Position numbers and translations under genes: made by a program
Notes under the pieces: model-generated
The model's input: the letters and a program-made list of their open reading frames with translations, nothing else
What the model was told of the DNA's origin: nothing
The model's database searches: none
Origin: Alistipes sp.
Lineage (GTDB): Bacteria; Bacteroidota; Bacteroidia; Bacteroidales; Rikenellaceae
Length of the DNA stretch: 64,000 bases
Assembly (NCBI GenBank): GCA_022767745.1
Contig: JALENN010000009.1
Location: 1-64,000 of the forward strand
Direction of reading: 5' to 3'
Shown: positions 43,334 to 52,849 of the stretch, one piece after another
Layout of the letters: each line of letters opens with the position of its first letter
Position numbering within the stretch: the stretch's first letter is position 1

Positions 43334-43364
43334 AGAAAAGCCGCAGGAATCGTTCCCTGCGGCT
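43334..43364 (-). terminator. Terminator of the apbE-dagK-araC operon
   Basis: A stem AGCCGCAGG / CCTGCGGCT (43339-43347 with 43356-43364), followed on the minus strand by TTTT. Confidence 0.65.
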
Positions 43365-43386
43365 GTGCGTTCGTGCTGTCGGGTGA

Positions 43387-44292
43387 TCAGTCGTGTGTCT
43401 TGTACCGCGAGGGCGATATGCCCACACGCTGCTTGAAGTACTTACCGAAGAACGACTGCGACACGAAGTTGAGGCGGTCGGCCACCTCCTGTATGCTGAG
43501 GCCCGACTGCCGCAGCAGGTCCTTGGCGCGGTGTATCACCACGTCGTCGATGATCTTCGAGGCGTTCTTGCCCGTCTTTTTCTTGCATATGAGCGACAGG
43601 TACTTGGGGCTTATGCCCAGCTTCGAGGCGTAGTACTCGACGCTGCGCTCGCGCTCGCAGTCGGTGCTGAGTATGCGGATGAACTCCACCATCAGGGCGT
43701 CGGTGCGCGAACGGCTCTCGGTCTCGGGCTCCGACGGCATCTTGCGGTTGAGCAGCGCCACCAGCGAGTAGAAGAAGGCCGAGAAGAGCGACGTGACGAT
43801 GCGGTTGTCGTAGGCGCCGTTGTCCGACGTGCGCATGGTGTCGGCCAGCAGCGCTCCTACGCGGTGCAGGTTGGCCGCCTCGGCGTCGGTGAGCATTATG
43901 GCCGGGCTCGTCGAGAAGATCATGTACACCGACAGGAAGTCGGCAGCAGGTATGTCTATCGTATCGAGAAAGTTGCGCGAGTATGTCATCATGTATCCGC
44001 GGCATGCCTTGCTGCACTTGAAGGCCCCGACGACGGAGTCCTCGCGGAGCAGCACGAGCGAATTGGTGCGGAGTTCATGGTTGCAGCCGTTGATGGTGAT
44101 GCGGGCCTTGCCGTTGCATATGATTCCGATGGTGATGCCGTCGATCACGCGCGGCGTGTCGTCCAGACTGTGAAACCTGATCAGTGGCGACATGATCATG
44201 TTGTCCGATTTGAAGCTCTCGTCGGCAAAGATCTGTTTCAGCTTTGAAATTGAAATTCTGTGAACATCCCCGCCATAGGTCTTTCTCTCCAT
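43387..44292 (-). CDS. AraC-family transcriptional regulator
   Basis: A 301-residue regulator. An N-terminal cupin-like domain (GKARITINGCNHELRTNSLV) precedes the AraC-type DNA-binding domain at about 200-301: YYASKLGISPKYLSLICKKK, and QEVADRLNFVSQSFFGKYFK with the ending RVGISPSRYK. The ATG at 44292 is used instead of a TTG two codons upstream. It begins 18-24 nt after dagK in the same orientation, so it may be cotranscribed with apbE and dagK. Targets unknown. Confidence 0.88.
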   Translation of the reverse strand: MERKTYGGDVHRISISKLKQIFADESFKSDNMIMSPLIRFHSLDDTPRVIDGITIGIICNGKARITINGCNHELRTNSLVLLREDSVVGAFKCSKACRGYMMTYSRNFLDTIDIPAADFLSVYMIFSTSPAIMLTDAEAANLHRVGALLADTMRTSDNGAYDNRIVTSLFSAFFYSLVALLNRKMPSEPETESRSRTDALMVEFIRILSTDCERERSVEYYASKLGISPKYLSLICKKKTGKNASKIIDDVVIHRAKDLLRQSGLSIQEVADRLNFVSQSFFGKYFKQRVGISPSRYKTHD

Positions 44293-44316
44293 AAACAATA
44301 TTATATGTTAATAATT

Positions 44317-45231
44317 TCAATTCGCATCGTGCTCCTGCTGCGGGCACATCACCTTCAGCTCGCCGTGCAGGCACACCACGCGCATGGGGAATTCGCCGCC
44401 GCGCTGTCCGTCGACATCGGTATCCTCGTCGATGCAGGTGGCGAGGGTGAGCGTACTGGTGCGCAGAAACCGTATGGCCGGAGTCTTGATGCCCAGAATG
44501 TAGAGTACCATATCGAATACCGAGAGCAGCAGATGGCGTCTGCGGAGGAACAGGCAGTCGAAGACCCCGTCGCGGAGGCTTGACTTGCTCGCGAGCGGAA
44601 CCCGTCCCGCAGTCTCGCCGTTGAAGACGAGGCCCATGAGCGTCTGGTAATAGAACGATTCGTTGTCGGTAGTTATTGTGAGGGGAATGCTGTGCAGGTT
44701 CTTTAAATCGCGCATGCCGGCTATCACATAGGCCAGGCGGCCGATGCGGTGCTTCAGGTGCTCGGACGTATGCTGCGATGTGGTGGTGAAGAGTCCGAAG
44801 CTGAAAATGTTGACGAAGTATATGTCGCGGTCGGCCTCCTTGTCGGCGCAGCGGCCTATCTGCTCGACCTTGCCGCAGTCGATGGGCTCGACGGTGCCGT
44901 AGGCGATCTGGCGTGCCGCCTTGAGTATGTTGCGCGACATGCCGAGGGCGCCGGCGAAGTCGTTGGCCGTGCCTGCGGGTATGACGCCCAGCGTGAGCGA
45001 CAGGTTCTTGCGCTTCATGGCGTTGACCACGTAGTTGAGCGTGCCGTCGCCACCCGCCACAACGGCCAGGTCTACGTCCTCGTAGCCGTCGAAGGGGTTC
45101 TCGCCGAAGGCGATGAGCCGCGGTCGCATGTCATACCCCGCATCGCGGAAGATGGCTACGATGTGGTCGATGTTGCGACCGATCTTGCCGCGTCCCGCCT
45201 GTGTGTTGTATATCAGTATGGCACTCTTCAT
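44317..45231 (-). CDS. Diacylglycerol kinase-family lipid kinase
   Basis: A 304-residue lipid kinase of the DagK/YegS family that phosphorylates diacylglycerol or a related lipid at the membrane. The nucleotide site motif VVAGGDGTLNYVVNAM and the IPAGTANDFAGALG motif are present, with the C-terminal beta sandwich. The ATG at 45231 lies 51 nt after apbE. That gap holds a 9-bp hairpin (45247-45255 with 45260-45268), which could be an intercistronic processing or partial termination site. Confidence 0.88.
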   Translation of the reverse strand: MKSAILIYNTQAGRGKIGRNIDHIVAIFRDAGYDMRPRLIAFGENPFDGYEDVDLAVVAGGDGTLNYVVNAMKRKNLSLTLGVIPAGTANDFAGALGMSRNILKAARQIAYGTVEPIDCGKVEQIGRCADKEADRDIYFVNIFSFGLFTTTSQHTSEHLKHRIGRLAYVIAGMRDLKNLHSIPLTITTDNESFYYQTLMGLVFNGETAGRVPLASKSSLRDGVFDCLFLRRRHLLLSVFDMVLYILGIKTPAIRFLRTSTLTLATCIDEDTDVDGQRGGEFPMRVVCLHGELKVMCPQQEHDAN

Positions 45232-45282
45232 AAAAACAAGCATTCGCGCCCCTCCGCGCGGAAGGGCGTTTCGTGTCGGTTG

Positions 45283-46332
45283 TTAAATGGTGTGAAAGCC
45301 TTCGTTGTGTTTGAGCGTGGGGGCCAGGGCCTCCGAGTAGTATATTTCGAACTCGCCCTTGTCGTCCGAGGTGATGAAATAGACCAGTATGCCGTGTTTC
45401 TCCAGCTCGCGGGCCTTCTCTATGGCCTTTTCCTTGCCCAGGGCCATGAACATCGTGCCGAAGGCGTCGGCCTCGGCGCACGTGGGCGCCACGACCGTGG
45501 CCGAGAGCATGTCGCTGATGGCGCTGCGGCCGGTGCGGGGGTCTATCGTGTGAGCCACCTTACGGCCCTGTTCGTCGATGTAGTAGCGGCGGTAGTTGCC
45601 CGATGTGGCAAAGGCGCAGTCGGTGAGCGAGATCACCTGCTGGACGTATGCTCCGGGCACCTGGTTGCCGTCGAATGGGGTCTCCACGCCCACACGCCAC
45701 GGCCCGCCCTTGGCCCTCTGGCCGCGGCAGCGCACCTCGCCGCCGATGTCGACTATGTAGTTCTTGACGCCCATGCGCTCGAGCGCCTCGGCCGCCTTGT
45801 CGACAACGTAGCCCTTGGCTATGGAGTTGAAGTCGATCTGCACGCGCGGGTCGGACTTTACGAGACGCCCACCCTCGACGCGCAGCTTGTCGAAACCGAC
45901 GAACTCCATGATAGAGTCGATGTTGGGTTGGCGCGTACGATCCTTGGCGGCGAAGCCGTAGGCCTCCACCAGAGGCTTGACCGTCACGTCGTAGGCGCCG
46001 TCGCTGATGGCGTTGATGCGGCCCGCCAGCTCGAGGTTGAAGGCAATGTGCTCGTCAAGCGAGTCGGTCTGGTTGCGGTTTATGCGGTTCAGGAGCGAAC
46101 CCTCGTCGAATATCGACATCGAACTCTTTGCCAGCGAGTCGATAAGCATCATGTGCTCGTAAATCTCCGATGCGGGGCGGTCGGTTTCGGCCGTAATGTG
46201 CAGGAACGTGCCGAGCATCTGGCCGTCGACGTCGACATAGACGGGCTGTGCGTGGCGGCATGCCACGACTGCGGTCGCTGCGAGCGAAATAATGAAAAAC
46301 CGTATGGCGCCGAATATGTTTTTTCCGTTCAT
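45283..46332 (-). CDS. apbE: FAD:protein FMN transferase ApbE
   Basis: ApbE (349 aa), an exported flavinyltransferase that attaches FMN covalently to target proteins such as NqrB/NqrC and RnfG. The lipobox TAVVAC gives Cys25. Motifs include LGTFLHITAETDRPA, QIDFNSIAKGYVVDKAAE, the DIGGEV strand, and HTIDPRTGRS. The upstream frame to 46473 lies before or within the promoter region; the ATG at 46332 begins the signal peptide. It is the first gene of an operon with dagK and an AraC-type regulator. No target flavoprotein gene is adjacent. Confidence 0.94.
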   Translation of the reverse strand: MNGKNIFGAIRFFIISLAATAVVACRHAQPVYVDVDGQMLGTFLHITAETDRPASEIYEHMMLIDSLAKSSMSIFDEGSLLNRINRNQTDSLDEHIAFNLELAGRINAISDGAYDVTVKPLVEAYGFAAKDRTRQPNIDSIMEFVGFDKLRVEGGRLVKSDPRVQIDFNSIAKGYVVDKAAEALERMGVKNYIVDIGGEVRCRGQRAKGGPWRVGVETPFDGNQVPGAYVQQVISLTDCAFATSGNYRRYYIDEQGRKVAHTIDPRTGRSAISDMLSATVVAPTCAEADAFGTMFMALGKEKAIEKARELEKHGILVYFITSDDKGEFEIYYSEALAPTLKHNEGFHTI

Positions 46333-46408
46333 GCCGATCGAGTGTGTATGTCGTTGTGGTGCCGCCTCCGGCACGGTGCCGGCCGGGGCGTTTACGTGAA
46401 TTACAGCG

Positions 46409-46416
46409 CAAATATA
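46409..46416 (-). promoter_or_regulatory. -7 box of apbE
   Basis: TATATTTG on the minus strand, 77 nt upstream of the apbE ATG. Confidence 0.5.
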
Positions 46417-46498
46417 CACAATTTTACACAAACCCCGCCGATTAGTGCCGAAATAGGATTTTTTTGACGGCAAAAAAATACGTTTTGGCGATAAAATA

Positions 46499-46530
46499 TT
46501 TGCCTCTTAATTAAATTCAAAGTATTTTTG
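46499..46530 (+). promoter_or_regulatory. Promoter of rpsO
   Basis: TTTG (46499-46502), 20 nt, TATTTTTG (46523-46530). Full consensus. The leader to the rpsO ATG is about 100 nt. Confidence 0.75.
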
Positions 46531-46536
46531 TGGCAC

Positions 46537-46635
46537 GCTCTGGCGTTATTCACGGTAAGGGGAATGCGTCGTAGAGCGCAACCCGGGTTGTGACCGCTCT
46601 GGAAACCGCGGCGCAGCCCATAAAACTATAATTTT
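46537..46635 (+). promoter_or_regulatory. 5' leader of rpsO, possible S15 autoregulatory site
   Basis: A GC-rich leader of about 100 nt. AGAGCG and CGCTCT enclose a CAAC-CCGG-GTTG hairpin (about 46574-46601), an interrupted stem that could present an S15 binding site. S15 represses its own synthesis through different leader structures in several phyla. Whether this one does so is inferred. Confidence 0.4.
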
Positions 46636-46908
46636 ATGGCTTATTTAACTGCAGAGAAAAAGCTGGAGCTTTTCGGTAAGTACGGCAAGTCTAACACCGA
46701 TACGGGTTCTCCAGAGAGCCAGATCGCGCTGTTTTCGTACCGTATCAGCCACCTTACTGAGCACCTCAAGAGCAACAAGCACGACTTCGGCACCCAGCGC
46801 GCCCTGCTGCGCCTGGTAGGTAAGCGCCGTCAGCTGCTCGAGTATCTTAAGGAGGTCGATATCGAGCGCTACCGTTCGATCATCAAGACCCTTAACCTCC
46901 GTAAGTAA
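46636..46908 (+). CDS. rpsO: 30S ribosomal protein S15
   Basis: uS15 (90 aa). Family sequence throughout: [57 protein letters not shown]. Normal length. It has its own promoter and precedes pnp, a widespread rpsO-pnp arrangement; here a 12-bp hairpin with a T tail separates the two. Confidence 0.97.
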   Translation: MAYLTAEKKLELFGKYGKSNTDTGSPESQIALFSYRISHLTEHLKSNKHDFGTQRALLRLVGKRRQLLEYLKEVDIERYRSIIKTLNLRK

Positions 46909-46926
46909 TACCTGCAGAGGTGGACG

Positions 46927-46960
46927 AATGAAGGTAACCGGCGCGTTACCTTCATTTTGT
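46927..46960 (+). terminator. Terminator or attenuator between rpsO and pnp
   Basis: A 12-bp stem AATGAAGGTAAC / GTTACCTTCATT (46927-46938 with 46945-46956) followed by TTTGTG. Read-through into pnp is likely, since no strong separate pnp promoter was seen. Confidence 0.6.
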
Positions 46961-46991
46961 GTGACAGTTTTATTTGACGATAGATAATAGT

Positions 46992-49202
46992 ATGGAAGAA
47001 ACGAAATTGTACAATGCTGTACAAAAGACGATCACTCTGGCGGATGGCCGTCAGATCATGATCGAGACCGGCAAACTGGCCAAGCAGGCCGACGGCTCGG
47101 TGGTCGTAAAGATGGGCGACACGATGCTGCTCGGTACGGTCGTGGCCGCCAAGGATGCCAAGGAGGGAACCGATTTCATGCCCCTTCAGGTGGAGTATAA
47201 GGAGAAGTTCGCCTCGTGCGGACGTTTCCCCGGCGGATTCATGAAGCGCGAAGGCAAGGCCAGCGATGCCGAGGTGCTCGTGGCACGTCTTATCGACCGA
47301 GCACTGCGTCCGCTTTTCCCTGCCGACTATCATGCCGAGGTGTTCGTTACGGTGAACCTTATCTCGGCTGACAAGGATATTCAGCCCGATGCCCTGGCCG
47401 GACTGGCCGCATCGGCTGCTCTGGCCGTATCGGACATACCCTTCGGCGGTCCTATCTCGGAGGTGCGTGTGGCCCGTATCGGCGGCGAGTATGTGATCAA
47501 CCCCAACTTCTCGCAGATGGCGGATGCCGATCTGGACATCATGGTCGGCGGTACGATCGACAACATACTCATGGTCGAGGGTGAGATGAAGGAGGTGTCG
47601 GAGGAGGTTATGCTCGGCGCCATCAAGTTCGCCCACGAGGAGATCAAGAAGCACTGCGCCGTTCAGATCGAGCTCTCGAAGGAGCTGGGCAAGGACGTCA
47701 AGCGCACCTACTGCCACGAGGTGAACGACGAGGAGCTTCGCCAGACCATTATCAAGGAGCTTTACGACAAGGCTTACGCCATCGCCACGAGCGGCACCAC
47801 CAAGCACGAGCGCAGCGACGCGTTCGACGCTCTGGAGGCCGAGTTCGCCTCGCGCTACACCGAGGAGGAGCTGGTGGAGAAGGCTCCCCTGATCCACAAG
47901 TATTTCCACGACGACGTGATGAAGAAGGCCATGCGCAACATGATCCTCGACGAGGGCAAGCGTCTGGACGGCCGCCGCACCGATGAGATCCGTCCCATCT
48001 GGTGCGAGGTGGGCTACCTGCCCGCCGCACACGGCTCGGCCATCTTCACCCGCGGTGAGACGCAGTCGCTGACGACCGTTACGCTCGGAACCAAGCTCGA
48101 CGAGAAGATGATCGACGAGGTGCTGGTCCAGGGCTCGGAGAAGTTCGTGCTGCACTATAACTTCCCTCCCTTCTCTACGGGTGAGGCCCGCCCCGCACGT
48201 GGCGTCAGCCGCCGCGAGATCGGCCACGGCCACCTCGCATGGCGTGCGCTCAAGCCCATGATCCCCACCGGCGAGGAGATGCCCTACGCACTGCGCGTGG
48301 TGTCGGATATCCTCGAGTCGAACGGTTCGTCGTCGATGGCGACGGTCTGCGCCGGTACGCTGGCCCTGATGGATGCCGGCGTGAAGATCAAGAAGCCCGT
48401 GTCGGGTATCGCCATGGGTCTGATCTCGGATTCGGCTACGGGCCGCTGGGCCGTGCTGTCGGATATCCTCGGTGACGAGGACCACCTCGGCGACATGGAC
48501 TTCAAGGTGACCGGTACGCGCGACGGTATCACCGCCACGCAGATGGATATCAAGGTCGACGGCCTCTCGTATGAGGTGCTGGCCAAGGCTCTGGAGCAGG
48601 CCCGCGTAGGCCGCATGCACATCCTCGACAAGATTACGGAGTGCATCGCCGAGCCCCGTGCCGACTACCGTCCCTTCGTTCCCCGCATCGTCCAGATCAC
48701 CATACCCAAGGACTTCATCGGTGCCGTTATCGGTCCCGGCGGAAAGGTTATCCAGGATATCCAGAAGACCACCAATACCACTATCACCATCACCGAGAAC
48801 GACGAGGTCGGCGTAGTGGATATCTTCGGCGTGGACAAGGAGGCGCTCGACGGCGCTCTGGAGCGTATCAAGGGTATCGTTGCCGTCCCCGAGGTAGGCG
48901 AGGTTTACGAGGGCAAGATCAAGAGCATCGTATCGTTCGGTGCCTTCGTCGAGATCCTGCCGGGCAAGGAGGCCCTGCTGCATATCTCGGAGATCGACTA
49001 CAAGCGCTTCGAGACCATGGAGGAGACCGGTCTGAAGGAGGGCGACATGATCCAGGTGAAGCTCATCGGCGTGGACGCCAAGACCAACAAGTACAAGCTT
49101 TCGCACAAGGTGCTTCTGCCCAAGCCCGAGGGATGGGTGGAGCGCGAGCGCAAGCCGCGCGAGCCCCGCGAGGGCGGCAAGCGTGAGCCCCGCCGCAAGT
49201 AA
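46992..49202 (+). CDS. pnp: Polyribonucleotide nucleotidyltransferase
   Basis: PNPase (736 aa) degrades RNA 3'-5' with phosphate. Two RNase PH domains are present ([20 protein letters not shown], and [20 protein letters not shown] in the second), followed by KH ([20 protein letters not shown]) and S1 ([20 protein letters not shown]). A basic Arg/Glu/Pro-rich tail ends the protein. The ATG at 46992 is used rather than a TTG six codons upstream. It follows rpsO. Confidence 0.97.
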   Translation: MEETKLYNAVQKTITLADGRQIMIETGKLAKQADGSVVVKMGDTMLLGTVVAAKDAKEGTDFMPLQVEYKEKFASCGRFPGGFMKREGKASDAEVLVARLIDRALRPLFPADYHAEVFVTVNLISADKDIQPDALAGLAASAALAVSDIPFGGPISEVRVARIGGEYVINPNFSQMADADLDIMVGGTIDNILMVEGEMKEVSEEVMLGAIKFAHEEIKKHCAVQIELSKELGKDVKRTYCHEVNDEELRQTIIKELYDKAYAIATSGTTKHERSDAFDALEAEFASRYTEEELVEKAPLIHKYFHDDVMKKAMRNMILDEGKRLDGRRTDEIRPIWCEVGYLPAAHGSAIFTRGETQSLTTVTLGTKLDEKMIDEVLVQGSEKFVLHYNFPPFSTGEARPARGVSRREIGHGHLAWRALKPMIPTGEEMPYALRVVSDILESNGSSSMATVCAGTLALMDAGVKIKKPVSGIAMGLISDSATGRWAVLSDILGDEDHLGDMDFKVTGTRDGITATQMDIKVDGLSYEVLAKALEQARVGRMHILDKITECIAEPRADYRPFVPRIVQITIPKDFIGAVIGPGGKVIQDIQKTTNTTITITENDEVGVVDIFGVDKEALDGALERIKGIVAVPEVGEVYEGKIKSIVSFGAFVEILPGKEALLHISEIDYKRFETMEETGLKEGDMIQVKLIGVDAKTNKYKLSHKVLLPKPEGWVERERKPREPREGGKREPRRK

Positions 49203-49259
49203 TGCGCGGGACGCGATTGTAGAAACAACTTTTAACCCAAGTTTATATCAAAAAAAGTC

Positions 49260-51014
49260 ATGAAAAACGCATTGAAGCTGTTGGTAGCCGTAGCGGTCGT
49301 ATCAGTCGCATTGACTGGATGCAACTGCTTCGGCAAGATGGCCAAGAAACAGAACGAGGTGACGATCAGCTGCACCCCTGATGTCCTGGCCCTGAACAAC
49401 GGTAAGGTCTCGGCCGACATTACGGTCAAGTTCCCTGCCGAGTACTACAACAAGAAGGCGGTGCTGAAGGTAACTCCGGTCATCGTATTCGCCGGTGGCG
49501 AGGTGGAGGGTGCCACGAAGTACTTCCAGGGTACGGCCATCCACGACAACTACACGGTTGTCGATTCGAACATGGGCGGATCGTTCACGCAGCATGTCGA
49601 GTTCCCGTATGATGAGCGCATGCAGCAGAGCGAGCTGCAGCTGCGTGTCGAGGTGAAGTGTCCGAGCGGCAAGTGCAAGACCTTCACTCTGGTCGACGCC
49701 AACACGGGCCTGCTGCCCACGAAGGCTCAGGCTGCTGCTCTGGCAGCCGGCGGTGCCGAGGCTGACGCCATCAAGCGTGCCTTCGGTCTCACGATCGCCA
49801 AGGGCGTGAATACGCTGCAGCGCGATCTGGACTACGCTGCCGTTATGAGCGAGACGGCCAACAACTACAAGAATGTCACCACGGTTGTAACCAAGGCCGA
49901 CATCATGTATGCGATTAACTCGTCGCGCGTGACGAGCAAGGCCGCCAACAGCGAGGACCTCAAGGCGTTCAAGGATAACGTTGTCGAGACGCAGGGTAAC
50001 GACCGCGCCACGCAGAAGCTCTACGTGAACGGTTACGCTTCGCCCGATGGCCCCGAGAAGTTCAACGACAAGCTTTCGTCGGCACGTTCGGAGTCTGGTA
50101 AGAAGGCTGCCGAGAAGCTGCTCAAGGGTACCGGCATGGATCTCGACGTGGCTTCGTACGGTGAGGACTGGGAAGGCTTCAAGGAGCTGGTTGCCGCTTC
50201 GGATATCGAGGACAAGGACATCATTCTGCAGGTTCTGAGCCGCTACGATTCGTCGTCGCAGCGTGAGTCTGAGATCAAGAACATGTCGGCTGTCTTCACC
50301 GCCCTGAAGAAGGAGATCCTGCCCAAGCTGCGCCGCGCCCAGCTGGTGAACAGCACCGACATCAAGGGTAAGACCGATGCCGAGATGATGGAGCTCATCA
50401 ACTCGGGCCGTCTGGACGAGCTCACGAACGAGGAGCTGCTCCACATGGCCGAGAGCGTTGTAGAGAACAACAATGGCAAGGCCCGCATCCTCGAGTACAC
50501 GGCCAAGAAGTTCAACGACGCCCGCGCATACAACAACCTCGGCGTTGTATATGCCGACATGGGTGACATGACGAAGGCTCTGTCGGCCTTCGAGCGTGCC
50601 GCACAGCTCGGTCTGAACAACAACGAGATCAACAGCAACCTGGCTCTCGCCAACCTGGCTAACGGCAATATGGCCAAGGCCGAGCAGTACGCTACCGCAG
50701 CCGATGCCCGCACGAAGGCTATGATCGCCGCTGCCCAGGGTAACTACAGCCCCGCTGCCTCGACCCTGACGGGCTACAACGCCGCCATCGCCAACGTGAT
50801 GAACAGCGACCTGGCTGCCGCAAAGCGTGCCATCGCATCGGACGACTCGGCCAAGGCTGACTACCTGCGTGCAGTGATCGCCTCTAAGGAGGGTGACCTG
50901 ACCGTAGCCAAGACCCAGCTCATGAGCGCCGTTGGTAAGGACGCTTCGCTCGCCGAGAAGGCTCAGAAGGATGTGAACCTTTCGAACCTTTTCGCCAGCG
51001 GTTTCAAGTTCTAA
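49260..51014 (+). CDS. Lipoprotein with OmpA-like and TPR regions
   Basis: A 584-residue exported protein: lipobox VALTGC with Cys21. The N-terminal 150 residues are beta-rich. A segment near 260-290 (YVNGYASPDGPEKFNDKLSS) resembles the peptidoglycan-binding OmpA family. The C-terminal third has TPR-like helices (ARAYNNLGVVYADMGDMTKA), then an Ala-rich helical tail. It probably sits in the outer membrane and contacts the cell wall, though no function is known. Highly biased codon use suggests strong expression. It ends at a strong terminator. Confidence 0.8.
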   Translation: MKNALKLLVAVAVVSVALTGCNCFGKMAKKQNEVTISCTPDVLALNNGKVSADITVKFPAEYYNKKAVLKVTPVIVFAGGEVEGATKYFQGTAIHDNYTVVDSNMGGSFTQHVEFPYDERMQQSELQLRVEVKCPSGKCKTFTLVDANTGLLPTKAQAAALAAGGAEADAIKRAFGLTIAKGVNTLQRDLDYAAVMSETANNYKNVTTVVTKADIMYAINSSRVTSKAANSEDLKAFKDNVVETQGNDRATQKLYVNGYASPDGPEKFNDKLSSARSESGKKAAEKLLKGTGMDLDVASYGEDWEGFKELVAASDIEDKDIILQVLSRYDSSSQRESEIKNMSAVFTALKKEILPKLRRAQLVNSTDIKGKTDAEMMELINSGRLDELTNEELLHMAESVVENNNGKARILEYTAKKFNDARAYNNLGVVYADMGDMTKALSAFERAAQLGLNNNEINSNLALANLANGNMAKAEQYATAADARTKAMIAAAQGNYSPAASTLTGYNAAIANVMNSDLAAAKRAIASDDSAKADYLRAVIASKEGDLTVAKTQLMSAVGKDASLAEKAQKDVNLSNLFASGFKF

Positions 51015-51060
51015 ACCACATGACGTCACGGACGACGGAGTGATCCGCCGATAGACTTTT

Positions 51061-51094
51061 CCCGGCCTGCATGCTGCAGGCCGGGATTTTTTTT
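51061..51094 (+). terminator. Terminator of the TPR lipoprotein gene
   Basis: A perfect 10-bp stem CCCGGCCTGC / GCAGGCCGGG followed by eight T. Confidence 0.9.
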
Positions 51095-51129
51095 GTGCGT
51101 GGCGGAGGCTTTTTGTGTCGGGAAATTAG

Positions 51130-51137
51130 TATATTTG
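51130..51137 (+). promoter_or_regulatory. -7 box of deoC
   Basis: TATATTTG. The leader to the ATG at 51233 would be about 90 nt. Confidence 0.55.
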
Positions 51138-51232
51138 TGAGCACAAGCAATGTGAAAAACATGCCGCAATGCGGGGCGGGCGAGCGTTCGGCGCGTCACG
51201 GCTCCGACGGCGGCACCGAAAACGATACAGCC

Positions 51233-52108
51233 ATGGAGTATGCGAACCATCTGAAGGAGTATGCTGCGGCCCCCTCTGTCGAGGAAGTTGCCGTATTGAC
51301 TGAGGGCATGCGTGCCGCCTCGGCGCGCAATCTCAACAGCGAGGTTTTCCGTTTCTGTTATTCGGCCATTGACCTTACGACGCTTGCTTGCACCGATTCG
51401 GTCGAGTCGGTCGGGGCGTTCGCGCGGCGCTGTGTCGAGTTCGGGGAGCACTATCCCCATCTGCCCAATGTGGCTTCGATATGTGTCTATCCGTCGTTTG
51501 TCGAAACGGTGGGTGTGGCCGTGGACGGCACGCCGATGCGTATCACGAGCGTGGCGGGAGGTTTCCCCTCGTCGCAGACATTCCTTGAGGTGAAGATGCT
51601 GGAGACGGCCATGGCCATCGAGAACGGCGCCGACGAGGTCGATGTGGTGCTGAACGTGGGCAAGGTGATGACGGGAGCGCTGGATGAGGCTGCCAACGAG
51701 ATAGAGGTGCTGCGCGAGGAGGCTCGCGACGTGGTGCTGAAGGTGATACTTGAGACGGGTGCCCTGAAGACGCCCGAACTTATACACCGCGCGTCGCTGC
51801 TGGCGATGTTGGCAGGTGCCGACTTTATCAAGACATCGACGGGAAAGATCGACGTTGCGGCTACGCCCGAGGCGGCCGTGGTCATGGCGCTGGCCATACG
51901 CGACTACTACCGCAAGACGGGCCGCAAGGTAGGCTTCAAGGCTGCCGGAGGCATACGAACGGCGGAGGATGCCGCGCTCTATTATACCATCATCGAGGAG
52001 ATCCTCGGTGCCGAGTGGCTCACGACCGACCTGTTCCGTATCGGAGCTTCGTCGGCAGCGAACAACCTGCTCTCGGCAATCGAGGGACATCAGGTGAAGT
52101 ATTATTAG
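51233..52108 (+). CDS. deoC: Deoxyribose-phosphate aldolase
   Basis: DeoC (291 aa) splits deoxyribose 5-phosphate into acetaldehyde and glyceraldehyde 3-phosphate in deoxynucleoside use. The Schiff-base Lys is in GADFIKTSTGK and the second Lys is in VGFKAAGGIRT; EVDVVLNVGKV is the third core strand. The length matches the longer DeoC form common in Bacteroidota. The ATG at 51233 is chosen by homology; an in-frame ATG at 51161 is possible but adds unconserved residues. Confidence 0.93.
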   Translation: MEYANHLKEYAAAPSVEEVAVLTEGMRAASARNLNSEVFRFCYSAIDLTTLACTDSVESVGAFARRCVEFGEHYPHLPNVASICVYPSFVETVGVAVDGTPMRITSVAGGFPSSQTFLEVKMLETAMAIENGADEVDVVLNVGKVMTGALDEAANEIEVLREEARDVVLKVILETGALKTPELIHRASLLAMLAGADFIKTSTGKIDVAATPEAAVVMALAIRDYYRKTGRKVGFKAAGGIRTAEDAALYYTIIEEILGAEWLTTDLFRIGASSAANNLLSAIEGHQVKYY

Positions 52109-52132
52109 AACAGAACAGTTTATCGGTTATAA

Positions 52133-52166
52133 AAACGCGCGGCCGTCATGCGACGGCCGCGCGTTT
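52133..52166. terminator. Bidirectional terminator between deoC and the XRE module
   Basis: A perfect 15-bp stem (52133-52147 with 52152-52166) with A and T runs on the flanks, between converging genes. Confidence 0.8.
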
Positions 52167-52191
52167 CGCTTATGGTAGGTGTTGGAAGAGG

Positions 52192-52392
52192 TCAGTCCTC
52201 GTCGTCGAGCTGGAAAATCTCCTCGACGGGGCGCGAGAATATACGGGCAATCTTGAGTGCCAGCACCGTCGACGGGACGAAGCGGCCGCTCTCGATGGCG
52301 TTTATGGTCTGGCGGCTGACGCCAGCTTCGTCGGCCAGCCGCTGCTGGGTCATGCGCATCTCGGCGCGTGCCACGCGGATGTTATTCTTCAT
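52192..52392 (-). CDS. XRE-family HTH regulator (small)
   Basis: A 66-residue protein that is nothing more than a Cro/C1-type helix-turn-helix: RVARAEMRMTQQRLADEAGV, SRQTINAIESGRFVPS, and the closing helix. It overlaps the upstream membrane protein gene by 11 nt and is the last gene of a three-gene operon. In similar operons the small XRE protein regulates its own membrane-protein neighbours; that is inferred here. Confidence 0.9.
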   Translation of the reverse strand: MKNNIRVARAEMRMTQQRLADEAGVSRQTINAIESGRFVPSTVLALKIARIFSRPVEEIFQLDDED

Positions 52393-52849
52393 GGTCGGCC
52401 GAGCGGTTTATCCGCCACATGCGCCATCGGAATATCACCATGAAGAGCAGCGGCGTGGTTATTATGTTCCATATCATGAAGTAGAGGAACGCGAAGTCGT
52501 AGAGCACGAGGGCGGCCGCAACGGTCACGGCCGAGTTGATGTAGAGCGCCACGAGCAGGGCGTTGAGCCGTACGGCGCCCGTCATCTCGTCCTCGACACG
52601 CTCGCGCGAGCAGGCTATGAAGATCGAGCCGACGCACAGGCCGATGATGGCTATGTTGTTCAGCAGGCGGGCCATGCTGTCGGAGACGAGCGTGGCGAAG
52701 AGCGGCGATCCGGTATCGGAGGGGAGCAGGAACGACGGCCAGCCGTTATATCCGTCGGGTGTCATCAGCAGCCCGACGGCCGCGCCTATGGCAAATATCA
52801 CCACACCGATGCGGCGGAACGTGTGTGGCAGGAGAATAAGGCGTTTCAT
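52382..52849 (-). CDS. Small membrane protein with SRERVEDEM motif (copy 2)
   Basis: A 155-residue protein with about four transmembrane helices. After the second helix comes ACSRERVEDEM, identical in the upstream gene, and both begin MKR followed by LLPH. Its start overlaps the stop of the upstream paralogue (ATGA) and its end overlaps the XRE gene. It is of unknown function. Confidence 0.8.
   Translation of the reverse strand: MKRLILLPHTFRRIGVVIFAIGAAVGLLMTPDGYNGWPSFLLPSDTGSPLFATLVSDSMARLLNNIAIIGLCVGSIFIACSRERVEDEMTGAVRLNALLVALYINSAVTVAAALVLYDFAFLYFMIWNIITTPLLFMVIFRWRMWRINRSADHEE

Noticed and set aside
46869..49106. A 745-codon open frame on the minus strand
   Set aside because: It is antisense to pnp. 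PNPase has every expected domain on the plus strand.
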